A stretch of DNA of 64,000 bases from Streptomyces venezuelae (GCF_008642295.1 NZ_CP029190.1:62001-126000); one strand, 5' to 3'; numbered from the stretch's first letter, positions 26,262-35,499 are shown. The notes: generated by a model from the sequence alone, not told the origin. Made by a program: numbers and translations.

Positions 26262-27152
26262 GTGACCGAGAAGGTGCTGGCGAGCTGGAAGGACGGCCGC
26301 CCCGCCAAGCGAGCGATCTTGGATTTCGTCCATGCGATCACGACGCCGGGGGCGACGTTCGTCGAGGCAGCCGACCGGATCGCCACCTTCGACAACGACG
26401 GCACCCTGTGGGTCGAGCAGCCGCTGCCCCCGCAGTTCGACTTCGTGTTCCGCACGTGGGAGAGGGAGGTGGAGGCCGACCCGCAGCTCGCCGGCCGGCA
26501 GCCGTACAAGGCGCTGATCGAGCGGGACCAGGCCTTCTTCCAGGGCCTGGCGACGCAGGAACCGCAGGTGGTGTCGACGCTGGTGGAGGCGTTCGCCCGC
26601 TCCTGGGCCGGCACGACGCCGGAGGAGTTCGACGCGCAGGTGCGCGAGTGGATGAGGACGGTGAAGCAGCCCAAGCTCGGCCATCCCTACGTCGAGCTGG
26701 TCTACCGCCCGATGCTGGAACTGTTCGACCTCCTGCACGCCAACGACTTCCGGGTGTTCGTGTGCTCGGGCGGCGGTCGTGACTTCATGCGCGTGTTCGC
26801 GGAAGAGACCTGGGGGATCCCCAAGGAGAACGTCATCGGCTCGGCAGCCGTGTACACCTACGCCGACGGGAAGCTCGTCCGCTCCCGCTAACTGCTCGGC
26901 GACCTGGACCTGGGGGCGGGCAAACCCGAGCACATCTTCGCCCACACCGGCCGGCTGCCCGTCCTCGCGGGCGGCAACGCCGACGTGGACATCGAGATGC
27001 TCGCCAGCGCCCGCTTCGCGCTGCTCGTCAACCACGACGACGACCAGCGCGAGTTCGCCTACACCACGGGTGCCCAGACCTCGCTCGCGAAGTCCGCAGA
27101 GCTCGGCTGGACCGTCGTGAGCATGAAGAACGACTGGACCATGGTGTTCTGA
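26262..27152 (+). pseudogene. HAD-superfamily hydrolase interrupted by an in-frame TAA
   Basis: The N-terminal part holds the HAD motif I (IATFDNDGTLW, nucleophile Asp in FDND) and motif II in VFVCSGGGRD. At 26889-26891 a TAA stops translation after KLVRSR. The very same frame continues with LLGDLDLGAGKPEHIF, PVLAGGNADVDIEML (motif IV region) and ends at a normal stop at 27152. A single substitution therefore splits a gene of about 296 codons. GTG at 26262 is chosen because AAGGAG is 5 nt upstream. A truncated 209-residue product would lack motif IV and be inactive. Confidence 0.85.
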
Positions 27153-27169
27153 CCAGGAGACCTACCCCC

Positions 27170-27814
27170 GTGAGCGCCCTGACCGCCATCGGCGTCCTCG
27201 TCAACCCGGACGAGAACACCCTCCGCCACGCCTGCGCCTGGAACGCCCGGATGCGCGAGAGCGCCCCGGGCGGCTTTGCCCTGGACACCTCCCACCAACC
27301 GCACATCACCACCCTCCAGCGCTATGTGCGCACCGCCGAGCTGGACGAGGTCTACGCCGCCATCGGTGACACCCTGGCCACGACCGACACGAGCGCGCTC
27401 TCCTACCGGGCGGTGGCCATCAGGCACGCCGACTGGGGCGTGCCCGGCCAGGGACTCGCGGTCATCCTCCTGGGGCCCAGCGAACAGGTGCTCGACTTCC
27501 AGGCGGGCCTGCTCGCTGCCGTCACCCCCTTCACCGAGTCCGGCGGTACGGCCGCGGCCTTCGTCACCGATCCGGGCGAGGAGATCAGCCAGTGCACCCT
27601 CGACTGGGTCGAGCACTACGTGCCCACCCAGATCGGGCCAGGGAAGTACACGGCCCATGTCACCGTCGGGTTCGCCGGCCTCGACGACCTCAGGACCATC
27701 GAGGCCGAGCCGTTCGACGCCTTCGACGTCCACCCGGCCGCCGTCGCCGTTTACCGGCTCGGCAACAGCGGAGCCGCCCGCAAGCTCCTCAGGAGCTGGA
27801 CCATCCCGAGCTGA
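27170..27814 (+). CDS. 2H phosphoesterase (2'-5' RNA ligase-like)
   Basis: This 214-residue protein carries the two HxT-type motifs of the 2H phosphoesterase fold: HQPHITTLQRYV near residue 44 and YTAHVTVGFAG near residue 163. These His/Thr pairs hydrolyse cyclic phosphodiesters or 2'-5' linkages. It begins with GTG 17 bp after the HAD hydrolase stop, with CCAGGAGA upstream, so the two form one transcript. Both are phosphate-ester enzymes, so a joint nucleotide or RNA-repair role is possible but not shown. Confidence 0.8.
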   Translation: MSALTAIGVLVNPDENTLRHACAWNARMRESAPGGFALDTSHQPHITTLQRYVRTAELDEVYAAIGDTLATTDTSALSYRAVAIRHADWGVPGQGLAVILLGPSEQVLDFQAGLLAAVTPFTESGGTAAAFVTDPGEEISQCTLDWVEHYVPTQIGPGKYTAHVTVGFAGLDDLRTIEAEPFDAFDVHPAAVAVYRLGNSGAARKLLRSWTIPS

Positions 27815-27949
27815 CGGCCGGCCGGCGGCCCGGGCGAGGACGGTCTCAGCCCACCTCGGCAGCCTCATGTCCCGCAGGCCGCATCCTGCCGGGCAGGTTC
27901 GGGAACCGGAAGGAGTACCGGCGGGTACCGGCGGACTGCGGTTACCCGT

Positions 27950-29024
27950 TCAGCCTGCCGCGCCGTTGTTGACCTCGATCACGGCGGTGTCGGGGTTGTC
28001 GGCCGTGATCGTTTTGCGGTCGTCGTCGCCGGCACCGGTACCGCCTGCTCCGGGCGTGCCATTGGCGCCGTTGGCGCCGTCCTTGCCCTCGGTGGTTCCG
28101 GTCCCGAAGCCGTCGGGGTAGCACCTGCGGTACTTGTTTCGGATCCGTCGGCGCCCGAAGCGTAGCCGTGGCCGGGGCCGCCGTCGCCTCCGGACGAACC
28201 GTCGGTGGCGTCGCTGCCGTTGATGACGAAGACCTTGTTCACGATGTAGCCGCCGCGCGTACCGTCGCGTCCGTCCAGGCCGTCTCCACCCTTGCCGCCG
28301 GTGACTTCGACCTCGCCCGCCGTGATGGTCCCGGTGTTGCCGGCTCCGCCGGTCCCGCCGCTGATCTCGACTCCGCCCTCGGCTCCGGCGCCGCCGGTGG
28401 CGACGACCTTGGTGGCGGCGCTACCGGTGATGGTGCCGGCATTGCCGGTCCCGCCGCCGCAGTCCACTTCGCTGGGACCGGCGGCGTGGCAGCCGAGGCC
28501 GCCGGTCACGGTGACGGTGGTGCCGTCCCCGGCCTCGATGGAACCCCGGTTGCCCGCTCCCGCGGCCACGGGCGTTCCTGTCTCGTCCTGGGTCTGTTCC
28601 TCCTTGAGGATCATCGCCATGTCGGGGGCGTTGCCGCCGGTGGCGGTGACCGACGTGGCCTTCGGTGCGATGACTCGGCCGGTCGCGCCGATCGCGGAAC
28701 CGCCCTTGGCGTCCGGCTCCTTGGAGTCGACGCCCCGGATGGTGATCTGCGAGGCGCCCTCACCCGCGTCCACGGTGCCGTCGACCGTGCCGGTGATATC
28801 GATCGTGTCGGGGCCGCCCGATCCGGTGAGGGTGGTGCCCGCGGGGATGCCCTGGGTGCAGGTGATCTGTTCCCCTTCCCCGGACGCGGCCGGCACGCGA
28901 GTGCAGCCGACGGGATCCGCAGTCGCTTCCGCCGCGACGGCGCTGGTGATTCCGGAGGCCAGCAGCAGGCTGGTGGCCAGAAGAACACGGACAGGAGAGG
29001 GCGCAACGGGCGGTGTCCCTTCAC
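27950..29024 (-). pseudogene. Glycine-rich secreted surface protein with two frameshifts
   Basis: The protein would start with GTG at 29024 (VKGHRPLRPLLSV), but its signal peptide is broken by a frameshift and continues as LLATSLLLASGITSAVAAEA in the next frame. The mature part has ordered beta-helix-like repeats around TITGSAATKVVATGGAGAEG and GTITAGEVEVTGGKGGDG, plus six or so Gly-Asp rich collagen-like turns. A second frameshift near 28122 leads to GFGTGTTEGKDGANGANGTP and a stop at 27950. The repeats probably formed a cell-wall or matrix adhesin. Repeats and long GC runs make polymerase or sequencing slippage likely. Confidence 0.65.
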
Positions 29025-29251
29025 ATCGGCAACGAGAACAAGCAGCACCGCCGAACCAGCGGCACCGTCCACCCCGCAAACGATCAAGAAAGGCCTTGGT
29101 CACGCCACTGGTGAACCCAAGTCCCCGGCTGCCACCCCTCGTTACCTGTACGAGGTGAAGCACCTCGGCCGCTTCGCCACCGGACGCGCCGACCGCCCGG
29201 GGCTACGGGCCGGCGGGCATCCGGAGCCGTTTCTGCGCCTTCGGGAGGCGG

Positions 29252-29590
29252 TCACGGTCCGCCGAGGTAGTCGGTCTGCGAGGCGATCCGGTCGCCGCGC
29301 AGCTGCAGGACCGAGCAGAAGCGGGCGGTGACGGGCTCCCCCGCTGGAGGCAGGCCCTGGTGTACCCCGGAGCTGGTTCCCGCGAAGTCGAACTCGACGG
29401 CGATGACGTCTGCGTCGGCGATGATCCGCTTGATGGTGAACTTCCGGTCGGGAACGGCACCGGCGTACTCCTGCAGGTGGCGTACGAAGGCGTCCCGGCC
29501 GGTGAAGGCGAGCCCGGAGGGCCCGCACTCGTAGATGGTGTCGTCGGTGTACAGGTCCCTGAACCGGTCGAAGTCCTGTCCGGAGCCCGG
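29252..29590 (-). pseudogene. SnoaL/NTF2-like protein, C-terminal fragment
   Basis: The frame reads FDRFRDLYTDDTIYECGPSG, FTGRDAFVRHLQEYAGAVP, DRKFTIKRIIADADVIAVEF and RFCSVLQLRGDRIASQTDYL before its stop at 29252. This is the SnoaL-like cone fold with the first helix missing. Upstream of about 29590 the DNA belongs to a VOC gene, so the two have been joined by a deletion. No start codon with a ribosome site is left. Confidence 0.65.
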
Positions 29591-29970
29591 GTCGGGCGTA
29601 TTTGCCGAGTTCGCCGGCCTGGAGGGCGGCTTGGTCGTTGATGCCGATGACGTAGCCGTCCGGGTCGCGGAAGTAGAACATGCGCTGGCCGGTGTGGTCG
29701 GTGTCGGTGTCCTTGATGATTTCCGCGTGCCGGGAGATGCGGTCGTGTGAGCCGTCGAAGTCGTCCACGCCGAGGTAGAACATGCCGGCGAAGCCGATGG
29801 GAGTGTCGGCCAGGCTGGGCAGCCAGTTCTTCAGGTCGGCGTTGCTGTAGAGCATGGCGAGCGGTGCTGGAGGCGACGTCGAAGCCGAGCTGTTGGTAGA
29901 ACGCGATGCTGGCCGCGGTGTCCTTGACGCTCAGGCAGGGAGCGAATGGCCTCAATCCTCCATGGCCGGT
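29586..29970 (-). pseudogene. VOC/glyoxalase family protein, frameshifted and 3'-truncated
   Basis: One frame has RPFAPCLSVKDTAASIAFYQ and QLGFDV; after a frameshift near 29862 the other gives MLYSNADLKNWLPSLADTPI, MFYLGVDDFDGSHDRIS and RMFYFRDPDGYVIGIND. That is nearly a complete VOC protein of about 125 residues. Its last residues run straight into the SnoaL fragment at about 29590. Frameshift plus fusion make it a pseudogene. Confidence 0.7.
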
Positions 29971-30112
29971 GCGTGCGGTCCCCACCAGGGTGCGAGCGCG
30001 GGGCCGGCAGGCGCCGGGCGCTCCGCGGTTCCTTTCTCTGCCGGTCGGGGCGGAGGTGCGCTCCGGGGGCCGCCGTCTTGGTGAGAGCAGCCGCTGTGAG
30101 CGGCTGGGGCTG

Positions 30113-30511
30113 TCAGCGGGTGCTGCTGATACAGAAGGGCTGACCGGAAGGGTCGAGCAGAACGGTCCAGTGGTCCCCGCCAGGCTGGTGAGCGGGCTTG
30201 GTGGCGCCCAGTTCCAGGAGCTGCTTCTCCGCCGCCTCGACGTCGTCGAACCTGATGTCCATGTGGAAGGCGAGTTCGTCCCTCGGCCAGGTCGGGGCCT
30301 TGAACGTCGTGGCGGACCAGAAGACGTACATCATGTCGCCGACCCACACGGGGTAGGCCGCGGGGTTGCCGTCCTCGTCCCGATACGGCTCGGAGACCTG
30401 CGAGCCGAGGGCCGCGGCGTAGAACTCCGCGAGCTCGCCTCCGTCCTCGGCCCAGATCGCGTGCGACAGGACCTTCCCGCTCACGGCGCTGCCGGCATGT
30501 GTGTCGACCAT
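30113..30511 (-). CDS. VOC/glyoxalase-fold protein
   Basis: This 132-residue protein has the paired beta-alpha-beta-beta-beta VOC modules: HAIWAEDGGELAEFYAAAL with YPVWVGDMMYVFW, and AFHMDIRFDDVEAAEKQLLE with WTVLLDPSGQPFCIS. It resembles the dioxygenase/antibiotic-resistance group of intact Streptomyces VOC proteins. The ATG at 30511 follows CAGAGGAGAAGACC. It is divergent from the TfoX-like gene, and a perfect inverted repeat lies upstream of both. Substrate and metal are unknown. Confidence 0.85.
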   Translation of the reverse strand: MVDTHAGSAVSGKVLSHAIWAEDGGELAEFYAAALGSQVSEPYRDEDGNPAAYPVWVGDMMYVFWSATTFKAPTWPRDELAFHMDIRFDDVEAAEKQLLELGATKPAHQPGGDHWTVLLDPSGQPFCISSTR

Positions 30512-30575
30512 GGTCTTCTCCTCTGGTGGGGGTCGGCTGGGCGGTTTTCCCCCCTCCAGATCTGACCGTAACGCG

Positions 30576-30602
30576 CATATAGGACGGAGAATGTCCTATA
30601 TG
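30576..30602. promoter_or_regulatory. Perfect 10-bp inverted repeat, probable operator
   Basis: CATATAGGAC-GGAGAAT-GTCCTATATG lies between the divergent VOC (start 30511) and TfoX-like (start 30658) genes. It is AT-rich against a GC-rich background, as dimeric regulator sites often are. No regulator gene adjoins it, so the protein that binds is unknown. Confidence 0.65.
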
Positions 30603-30657
30603 GCTCATGCCGGGGTTGCGCGGGTGAGGTGCCGTGACGCGTGGGTAACGTGAGGCC

Positions 30658-30984
30658 ATGGCGTATGACGAGGTGCTGGCGGAGCGGGTCCGGGAGCTGC
30701 TGGAGGAGGGCGACGAGGTCGTCGCGAAGAAGATGTTCGGCGGGCTCGTCTTCACGGTGTGGGGGAACACGGCGGTCGGCGTGGTGGGCGACGAACTGCT
30801 GGTTCGAGTCGCCCCGGACGACAGCCCACAGGCCCTCGCGCAGCCCGGCGCGCGGCCCTTCGAGGTCCGCGGCCGGATCTCGAAGGGCTGGGTGATCGTG
30901 GCAGGAGAGGTCCTCGACGACGAGGTCCTGGACGACTGGCTGCAACTGGGCCGGAAAGCTGCTGCCGCACTTCCGCCGAAGTAA
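30658..30984 (+). CDS. TfoX/Sxy N-terminal-domain protein
   Basis: This 108-residue protein starts MAYDEVLAERVRELL and has the conserved KKMFGGLVFTVWGNTAVGVV and FEVRGRISKGWVIVAG of stand-alone TfoX_N proteins. In gamma-proteobacteria TfoX controls competence; the actinomycete single-domain proteins have no known role. A purine-rich ribosome site (TAACGTGAGG) is weak. A hairpin follows 22 bp after the stop. It is divergent from the VOC gene. Confidence 0.85.
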   Translation: MAYDEVLAERVRELLEEGDEVVAKKMFGGLVFTVWGNTAVGVVGDELLVRVAPDDSPQALAQPGARPFEVRGRISKGWVIVAGEVLDDEVLDDWLQLGRKAAAALPPK

Positions 30985-31006
30985 CCCCCGGGTGCGGGGG
31001 CGAGGC

Positions 31007-31027
31007 GGACGGTCCGGCGGACCGTCC
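31007..31027 (+). terminator. 9-bp stem-loop terminator
   Basis: GGACGGTCC-GGC-GGACCGTCC is a perfect 9-bp stem with a 3-nt loop 22 bp after the TfoX-like stop. Confidence 0.65.
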
Positions 31028-31183
31028 AGGGGCGCATGACCATCGGCCCCGGCCAGGGCTGCGGCAGCGTTGGCTCGGGCTCGGTCCGGGGTCGGTGATC
31101 CCGCCGGTTGCCTGGCTCGGGGTTGCATCTTCCGCAACGGTATGTGGTCAGGTGGAGCCGTCCCCTGCTGAAAGGCCCTGCTC

Positions 31184-32065
31184 ATGCACTCGTCCTTCGT
31201 GCCACCGCGCCAGGTGAAGATCGGTGACGCGGCGGCCTTCGCCGGCACGACGCCGCGGGCGATCCGGCACTATCACGAGATCGGTCTGCTCCCCGAGCCC
31301 GAACGGGGTGGGGACGACCGCCGTCGCTACGGCTACCAGGACATGATCCGGCTGCTGTGGATCCGCAAGATGGCCGACGCCGGGATCGCCCTGGACGACA
31401 TCCGCGACGCCTTCGCCGACACACCCGCCGGCGACAGCGGCATCGAGGACGCCCTGGCCAGGCTGGAGGAGACCCTGGCGGCCCAAGAGGCCGTCCTGCG
31501 CCGCCGGCGCACCGCCGTACAGCGCATGCGCTCCGAGGGCAGCCGGCTGGGCCTGCTCTCCCCCCTGGTCACCGACCGCCTCAAGAACCTGCCCCTCGCA
31601 TCGCTGCGCCAGACGGATCTGGACACCCTGCTCGTCAACGAGCGGATCTTCGGCCCACTCGGAGCGGCAATCGCTGCCGACCGCCCCATCGCCCTGGCCA
31701 CCCACCCCGACCTGCGGGAGGAATCCGACCGCCTCGATGCCGCGGAGGAAGCCCTCGACGACAGCGTCGCCGTGGACGACCCACGCGTTGCTCAGGTGGC
31801 AGCCCAGCGGCACGCCTTCGAGCGCACCCTGCTGCGCGTCATCGAGGAGATGGGGCTGGAGGACGACTGCGAGGCACTGTTCGACGCCTGTGAAGAAGCC
31901 CACCCCCACAACACTGGGGGAAGGGAAACGGCCGCTGACACGGCGGGGGCGGAGGAGGGAAGGTGGATGAGTGTCCTTGAAGCGGTCGGCAAGATGCCCT
32001 ACGACCTGTCTCCGGCCCGCCTGCGATGCATAGAACTGGCAGAAGAACTCGCCGCCCAGGACTGA
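31184..32065 (+). CDS. MerR-family transcriptional regulator
   Basis: This 293-residue regulator has the MerR winged HTH at the start (VKIGDAAAFAGTTPRAIRHY, HEIGLLPEP, RRRYGYQDMIRLLWIRKM) and the long antiparallel dimer helix (IEDALARLEETLAAQEAVLRR). The long C-terminal domain of about 170 residues is helical and has no drug-binding motif that I recognise. The ATG at 31184 is preceded by a plausible GAAAGG. It is a single gene in plus orientation; no divergent target is adjacent, so its regulon is not evident. Confidence 0.88.
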   Translation: MHSSFVPPRQVKIGDAAAFAGTTPRAIRHYHEIGLLPEPERGGDDRRRYGYQDMIRLLWIRKMADAGIALDDIRDAFADTPAGDSGIEDALARLEETLAAQEAVLRRRRTAVQRMRSEGSRLGLLSPLVTDRLKNLPLASLRQTDLDTLLVNERIFGPLGAAIAADRPIALATHPDLREESDRLDAAEEALDDSVAVDDPRVAQVAAQRHAFERTLLRVIEEMGLEDDCEALFDACEEAHPHNTGGRETAADTAGAEEGRWMSVLEAVGKMPYDLSPARLRCIELAEELAAQD

Positions 32066-32180
32066 AACCCTCGCACGCCCGACCACTCCCCCTGGTGGTC
32101 CCGCGTCGCCACCGCGGAAGTCATCCGCGCCGCCCGCGACCTACTGCCCGGCGAACAAGCCGCCGCCTCAGCCACGACCG

Positions 32181-33056
32181 CTACGCCCGGCGGCCGGACC
32201 GCCGTGCCCGGTCGCCCTGCGCAAGCCCGGCCACTCCGGCCGGCCCCACCGCCACCTGGCTGCCGACTTCTCCTGGCGCACGCTCCACGGGGGCGTCACC
32301 ACCCTGCTCATACCTGCACCAACGAGGAGCACTGGTGTGATGTAGGTGCTCAGTGCGGGACTGGAGGATGTCCAGGGCCTCGGGGATCGAGCAGCCGAGG
32401 TGGTCTCGGAACAGCTTGATGGCCTTGATGGTCATGCCGCTGAGGATCTCCTCGTCAGCCAAGAAGAGCGGGCCGGCCGTCCAAGGGGCGGACGCGGGAT
32501 CTCCACCGGGCCAGTCGACGTCGGTCAGGGTGACGAGCAGGCGACCGTCCGAAAGCGCCACCGCCACGTCCATGCCGCGGGCCGCCTTCTCCGTGAACGC
32601 AACGGGTGCAGTGTGGTCCAGGAGGAAGACGAAGTGCTGGGCAATACGCTGCCGCCACTCATCGAGCTCGCCGTCCGCGTCCAGGCGGAGGTTGGAGTTC
32701 CAGGCGGCCTGGGCGAGAACCGATACGAACAGCCCGAGGAAGTCCGACTTCAGCAGGTCGTCCGCGTGCTCGATCAGAATCGCAAGATCCTGGTTCCCGT
32801 GGCCGGGACCGTGCCAGTCATGGAGACAGTCCACGAGCGCGTCCCAGTTGTGGCCGAAGTGGCCCGGGAACGACAGCTCCCGGGCAAAGGTGCGGAAGAC
32901 GGACACCGGATCCCGCATTTCGCGGCCGTCCAGCCGCAGGACCAGACCGTTTCGCTGCACGAGCTCGGCCGTTTCCGACGCCAGCCATGGGTCGGCCGGG
33001 GAGGTGAACACGACCCATGGAGAGCGGTGTTCCGTCAGAGTGGGCTTGGTCATCAT
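32181..33056 (-). CDS. Barstar-family ribonuclease inhibitor with extra C-terminal domain
   Basis: Residues about 10-120 form a barstar fold: VLRLDGREMRDPVSVFRTF, HFGHNWDALVDCLHDW, the conserved Trp-Asp-Asp patch, and DLLKSDFLGLFVSVLAQAAW. A middle part (MDVAVALSDGRLLVTLTDVD) and a helical end (GMTIKAIKLFRDHLGCSIPE, ALDILQSRTEHL), similar to the L7/L12 C-terminal domain, follow. The frame stays open to 32181, but after about 32330 it looks non-coding, so the true end may have been lost. Barstars block secreted RNases; no barnase is adjacent. A decayed relative is at 56.8 kb. The start is the ATG pair at 33056/33053. Confidence 0.82.
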   Translation of the reverse strand: MMTKPTLTEHRSPWVVFTSPADPWLASETAELVQRNGLVLRLDGREMRDPVSVFRTFARELSFPGHFGHNWDALVDCLHDWHGPGHGNQDLAILIEHADDLLKSDFLGLFVSVLAQAAWNSNLRLDADGELDEWRQRIAQHFVFLLDHTAPVAFTEKAARGMDVAVALSDGRLLVTLTDVDWPGGDPASAPWTAGPLFLADEEILSGMTIKAIKLFRDHLGCSIPEALDILQSRTEHLHHTSAPRWCRYEQGGDAPVERAPGEVGSQVAVGPAGVAGLAQGDRARRSGRRA

Positions 33057-33213
33057 GGGTGAGATCCTTGCACGGCAATTCTTCGGAGCCCGAGCGATTG
33101 AAGGAGGGGTAGATCGTGCTCAACGAGTACCGTCCGCGCAGGTCAGGAGGCTGCCAAGGACCATCGTCGATGCGACCAGACGACGGAGGGGGCGACGCTT
33201 GTAACCTCCGCCT

Positions 33214-34017
33214 GTGATCAACAGCCGCAGCTGGGCGTCCAGCCCACAACCCGACGCGCTCCCTGACCATCAAGAGATCTTGGAGGGTACAGACTGGGCA
33301 TCGCTCACCACTCCTTACGGGACCGGCGCATCCTTGCCGGAGACGCTGACGCGCCTGCTCGACCTGGACCCGGCCGTCAGGGCGACCGCTGCCAAGGACG
33401 CTCTCGATGAGGTGAGTCACCAGAACACCATCTATGAAGCCACTGTGCCCGTGGCGCTGTACGTCTCAGCCATCCTCAACCACTCATCCACAGCAGCAGG
33501 GGAGCTCGACCACCACAGCGACCCACCACCACGGCACCCCACCCGTGCAAGGCTTCTCGACTGGCTCGGCGCCACCGCCTACGACGCCGACGACGAGGCC
33601 GTCGCCACGCATGAACGCTCTTGCAACGACCGGTTTCGCTGTGAGTACTGGCCGATGCGCGCCTTCCGGGACCTGCGTCCAGCGATCTTCTCAGCAGTCC
33701 AACCGTTCCTCGGTCACGCCCACGAGGAAGTGCGCGACGCGGCCCTCGTCGCTGCCATCCCGCTCGCAGAGCACCCCGTCCTCACCACACGTCGGGCCGA
33801 GCTTGCCGACCATGCCCGCCGCCTGCTGGCCACCAGTAACGACCGCTACAAAAGGGACCGTGCCCTGGAGGCTCTCACTGCATGGGGCCACGACACGAGC
33901 GCCCTGGAAAACGCGAACGACATCGCAGCCCGCGAACTGCAGGCCCGCCCGGCTGATCCTGACGACTGGTGGGCAAGCAACGGGATAGACGGCTTCAGCG
34001 AAGAACCGCCCTTCTGA
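33214..34017 (+). CDS. HEAT-like repeat protein, unknown function
   Basis: This 267-residue protein starts with GTG at 33214 (INSRSWASSPQPDALPDHQE). It is composed of helical hairpins, e.g. LPETLTRLLDLDPAVRATAAKDALDEV, FLGHAHEEVRDAALVAAIPLAEHPVLTT, YKRDRALEALTAWGHDTSALE. Such alpha-solenoid proteins are often immunity or scaffold proteins in actinomycetes. There is no enzyme motif. It is divergent from the barstar gene, which fits a conflict-type neighbourhood but proves nothing. Downstream lies a short GTCAG repeat (34049-34068). Confidence 0.65.
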   Translation: MINSRSWASSPQPDALPDHQEILEGTDWASLTTPYGTGASLPETLTRLLDLDPAVRATAAKDALDEVSHQNTIYEATVPVALYVSAILNHSSTAAGELDHHSDPPPRHPTRARLLDWLGATAYDADDEAVATHERSCNDRFRCEYWPMRAFRDLRPAIFSAVQPFLGHAHEEVRDAALVAAIPLAEHPVLTTRRAELADHARRLLATSNDRYKRDRALEALTAWGHDTSALENANDIAARELQARPADPDDWWASNGIDGFSEEPPF

Positions 34018-34198
34018 CACAGGGATCCGCAGAACGCCGAGCTGGTACAGGTCAGGTCAGGTCAGCTCGGTCCGGGTTCGGGCGGGGCAGAGCCTCTGGA
34101 TCCGATCTTTCGTTCTCCTGCCGAGGTGGTCAGTTCTTCCGTATGACGCCCGGGTCCTTCGGACGGGCCGACATGCGGCTCGATTCGAGGAGGTCACG

Positions 34199-34650
34199 AT
34201 GTCGACGGCTGTGGAGCAATTGTCGTCCACGCAGGTGGGGGCGTTCTATGACCGGCTGGGAGCGTACTTCGCGACGGTGTACGGCGGGGAGAGCAACATT
34301 CACTTCGGCTACTGGGACGACGCGGCGGACTCGGCCGGTCCGCGGGAGGCGCAGGACCGGCTGACGCGCATGGCCCTGGCGGCGCTGGACCTCAGCGAGG
34401 GCGGCTGGCTGCTGGATGTGGGATGCGGAACGGGCGGGCCTGCTCGGCTCGCGGCGACCGAGTCGGGGTGTTCGGTGGCCGGGGTGACGGTCAGCCGTAC
34501 GCAGGTCGAGCGGGCGCACCGGGAGGCTGCGCGTGCGGGTCTGGCGGGGCGGGTGCGGGTGCAGTACGCGGACGCGATGCAGTTGCCGTTCCCCGACGGG
34601 TCCTTCGATGCGGTGTGGGCGCTGGAGTCGGTGTCTGCCAGCCCGCCAAC
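34199..34650 (+). pseudogene. SAM-dependent methyltransferase, 5' part only
   Basis: The first 145 residues are a class I methyltransferase: FYDRLGAYFATVYGGESNIH, motif I LLDVGCGTGGPARLA, motif post I VAGVTVSRTQVERA, and motif II LPFPDGSFDAVWALES. Then the frame is lost in a switch at about 34640, where a different gene's C-terminal part begins. The substrate-binding half is missing, so it cannot methylate. An ATG at 34199 with GGAGG upstream is intact. Confidence 0.8.
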
Positions 34651-35472
34651 GACCGCGCGGCTGTCGTGTGGGACCGCACGGGCGGATCGAACGCCCTCAA
34701 CGACTGGCGCACCGACGCCCAGCTGGTCGTCGACATCGAGCCCATCGCGGGCACCGACAACGTGAAGCTGACCGCCCGCGTACGGGGCCTCGCCATCACC
34801 AAGGAAGACAACAAAGGCGTCTGGAAGCGCGCCGAATCGTACTGGGCGACCGGCGAGCTAAAGCTCCAGGCCCGGGACGTCAACGGCAGCTTCACCGTCG
34901 TGGTGCGCGAACAGACCAGGGGCGAGATCAAGGTCGCCGGAGTGGAGCCGGCCGAGCCGTGCACTCTCACCTACACGCTGCCGCGCGCCCAGCTCATCGA
35001 CCACGCCATCGACTTCTCGTATCACGTGGACGACGCCACCCGGATCTCCCGGGCCACGGTCTCCGGACGCTGCGTTCTCAACATCCCTCCGTCCATGGAC
35101 ACCTACCGGCCCGGCACCGTCCGCGACCCCGCCACCGGCGAGCGGTCGGGAGACAAGACGACTGCGAACACCCCGATCCAGCACAAGCTGCACGGCTACG
35201 CCAAGCTCACCACGGCGGACGCCGGGAACGGCGCGGACACCAACATCACGGCCAACGTCCACATCAGCGTCACCGGAATGCTCGGCGCCCCGGAACTCCT
35301 CACGAAGGTCAGCGTTTTGGAGCGCTACGACGCGCAGAAGGACGCCTGGGTCTCCGTTGCCTCCCGCAGCACCCGCAAGACCAAGGGCATGACCAGCAGC
35401 TCCGTCGACGCCGACACACTGACGGCCCGCGTCGCCGGCAAGATCGCGCCGCTCTGGAACACCAGCAGCTGA
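34628..35472 (+). pseudogene. C-terminal part of an unknown beta-rich protein
   Basis: From about 34628 a frame without start reads GGSNALNDWRTDAQLVVDIE, AGTDNVKLTARVRGLAITKE, VWKRAESYWATGELKLQARD, HAIDFSYHVDDATRISRATV, TPIQHKLHGYAKLTTADAG and ends with ARVAGKIAPLWNTSS. Composition suggests a secreted or surface beta-sandwich protein. The N terminus has been replaced by the methyltransferase. I do not recognise a family. Confidence 0.55.
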
Positions 35473-35499
35473 CCCATCCGGCGCCGCCCTCGGGGAGTA

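Noticed and set aside
28168..29331. Long plus-strand frame opposite the glycine-rich gene
   Set aside because: It is Ala/Gly/Asp-rich, antisense to a repeat protein, and has no start site; the minus strand has a clear signal peptide and repeats.
34045..34068. GTCAG tandem repeats as an operator
   Set aside because: It is a simple 5-bp repeat, also present at about 47712-47728, without symmetry.
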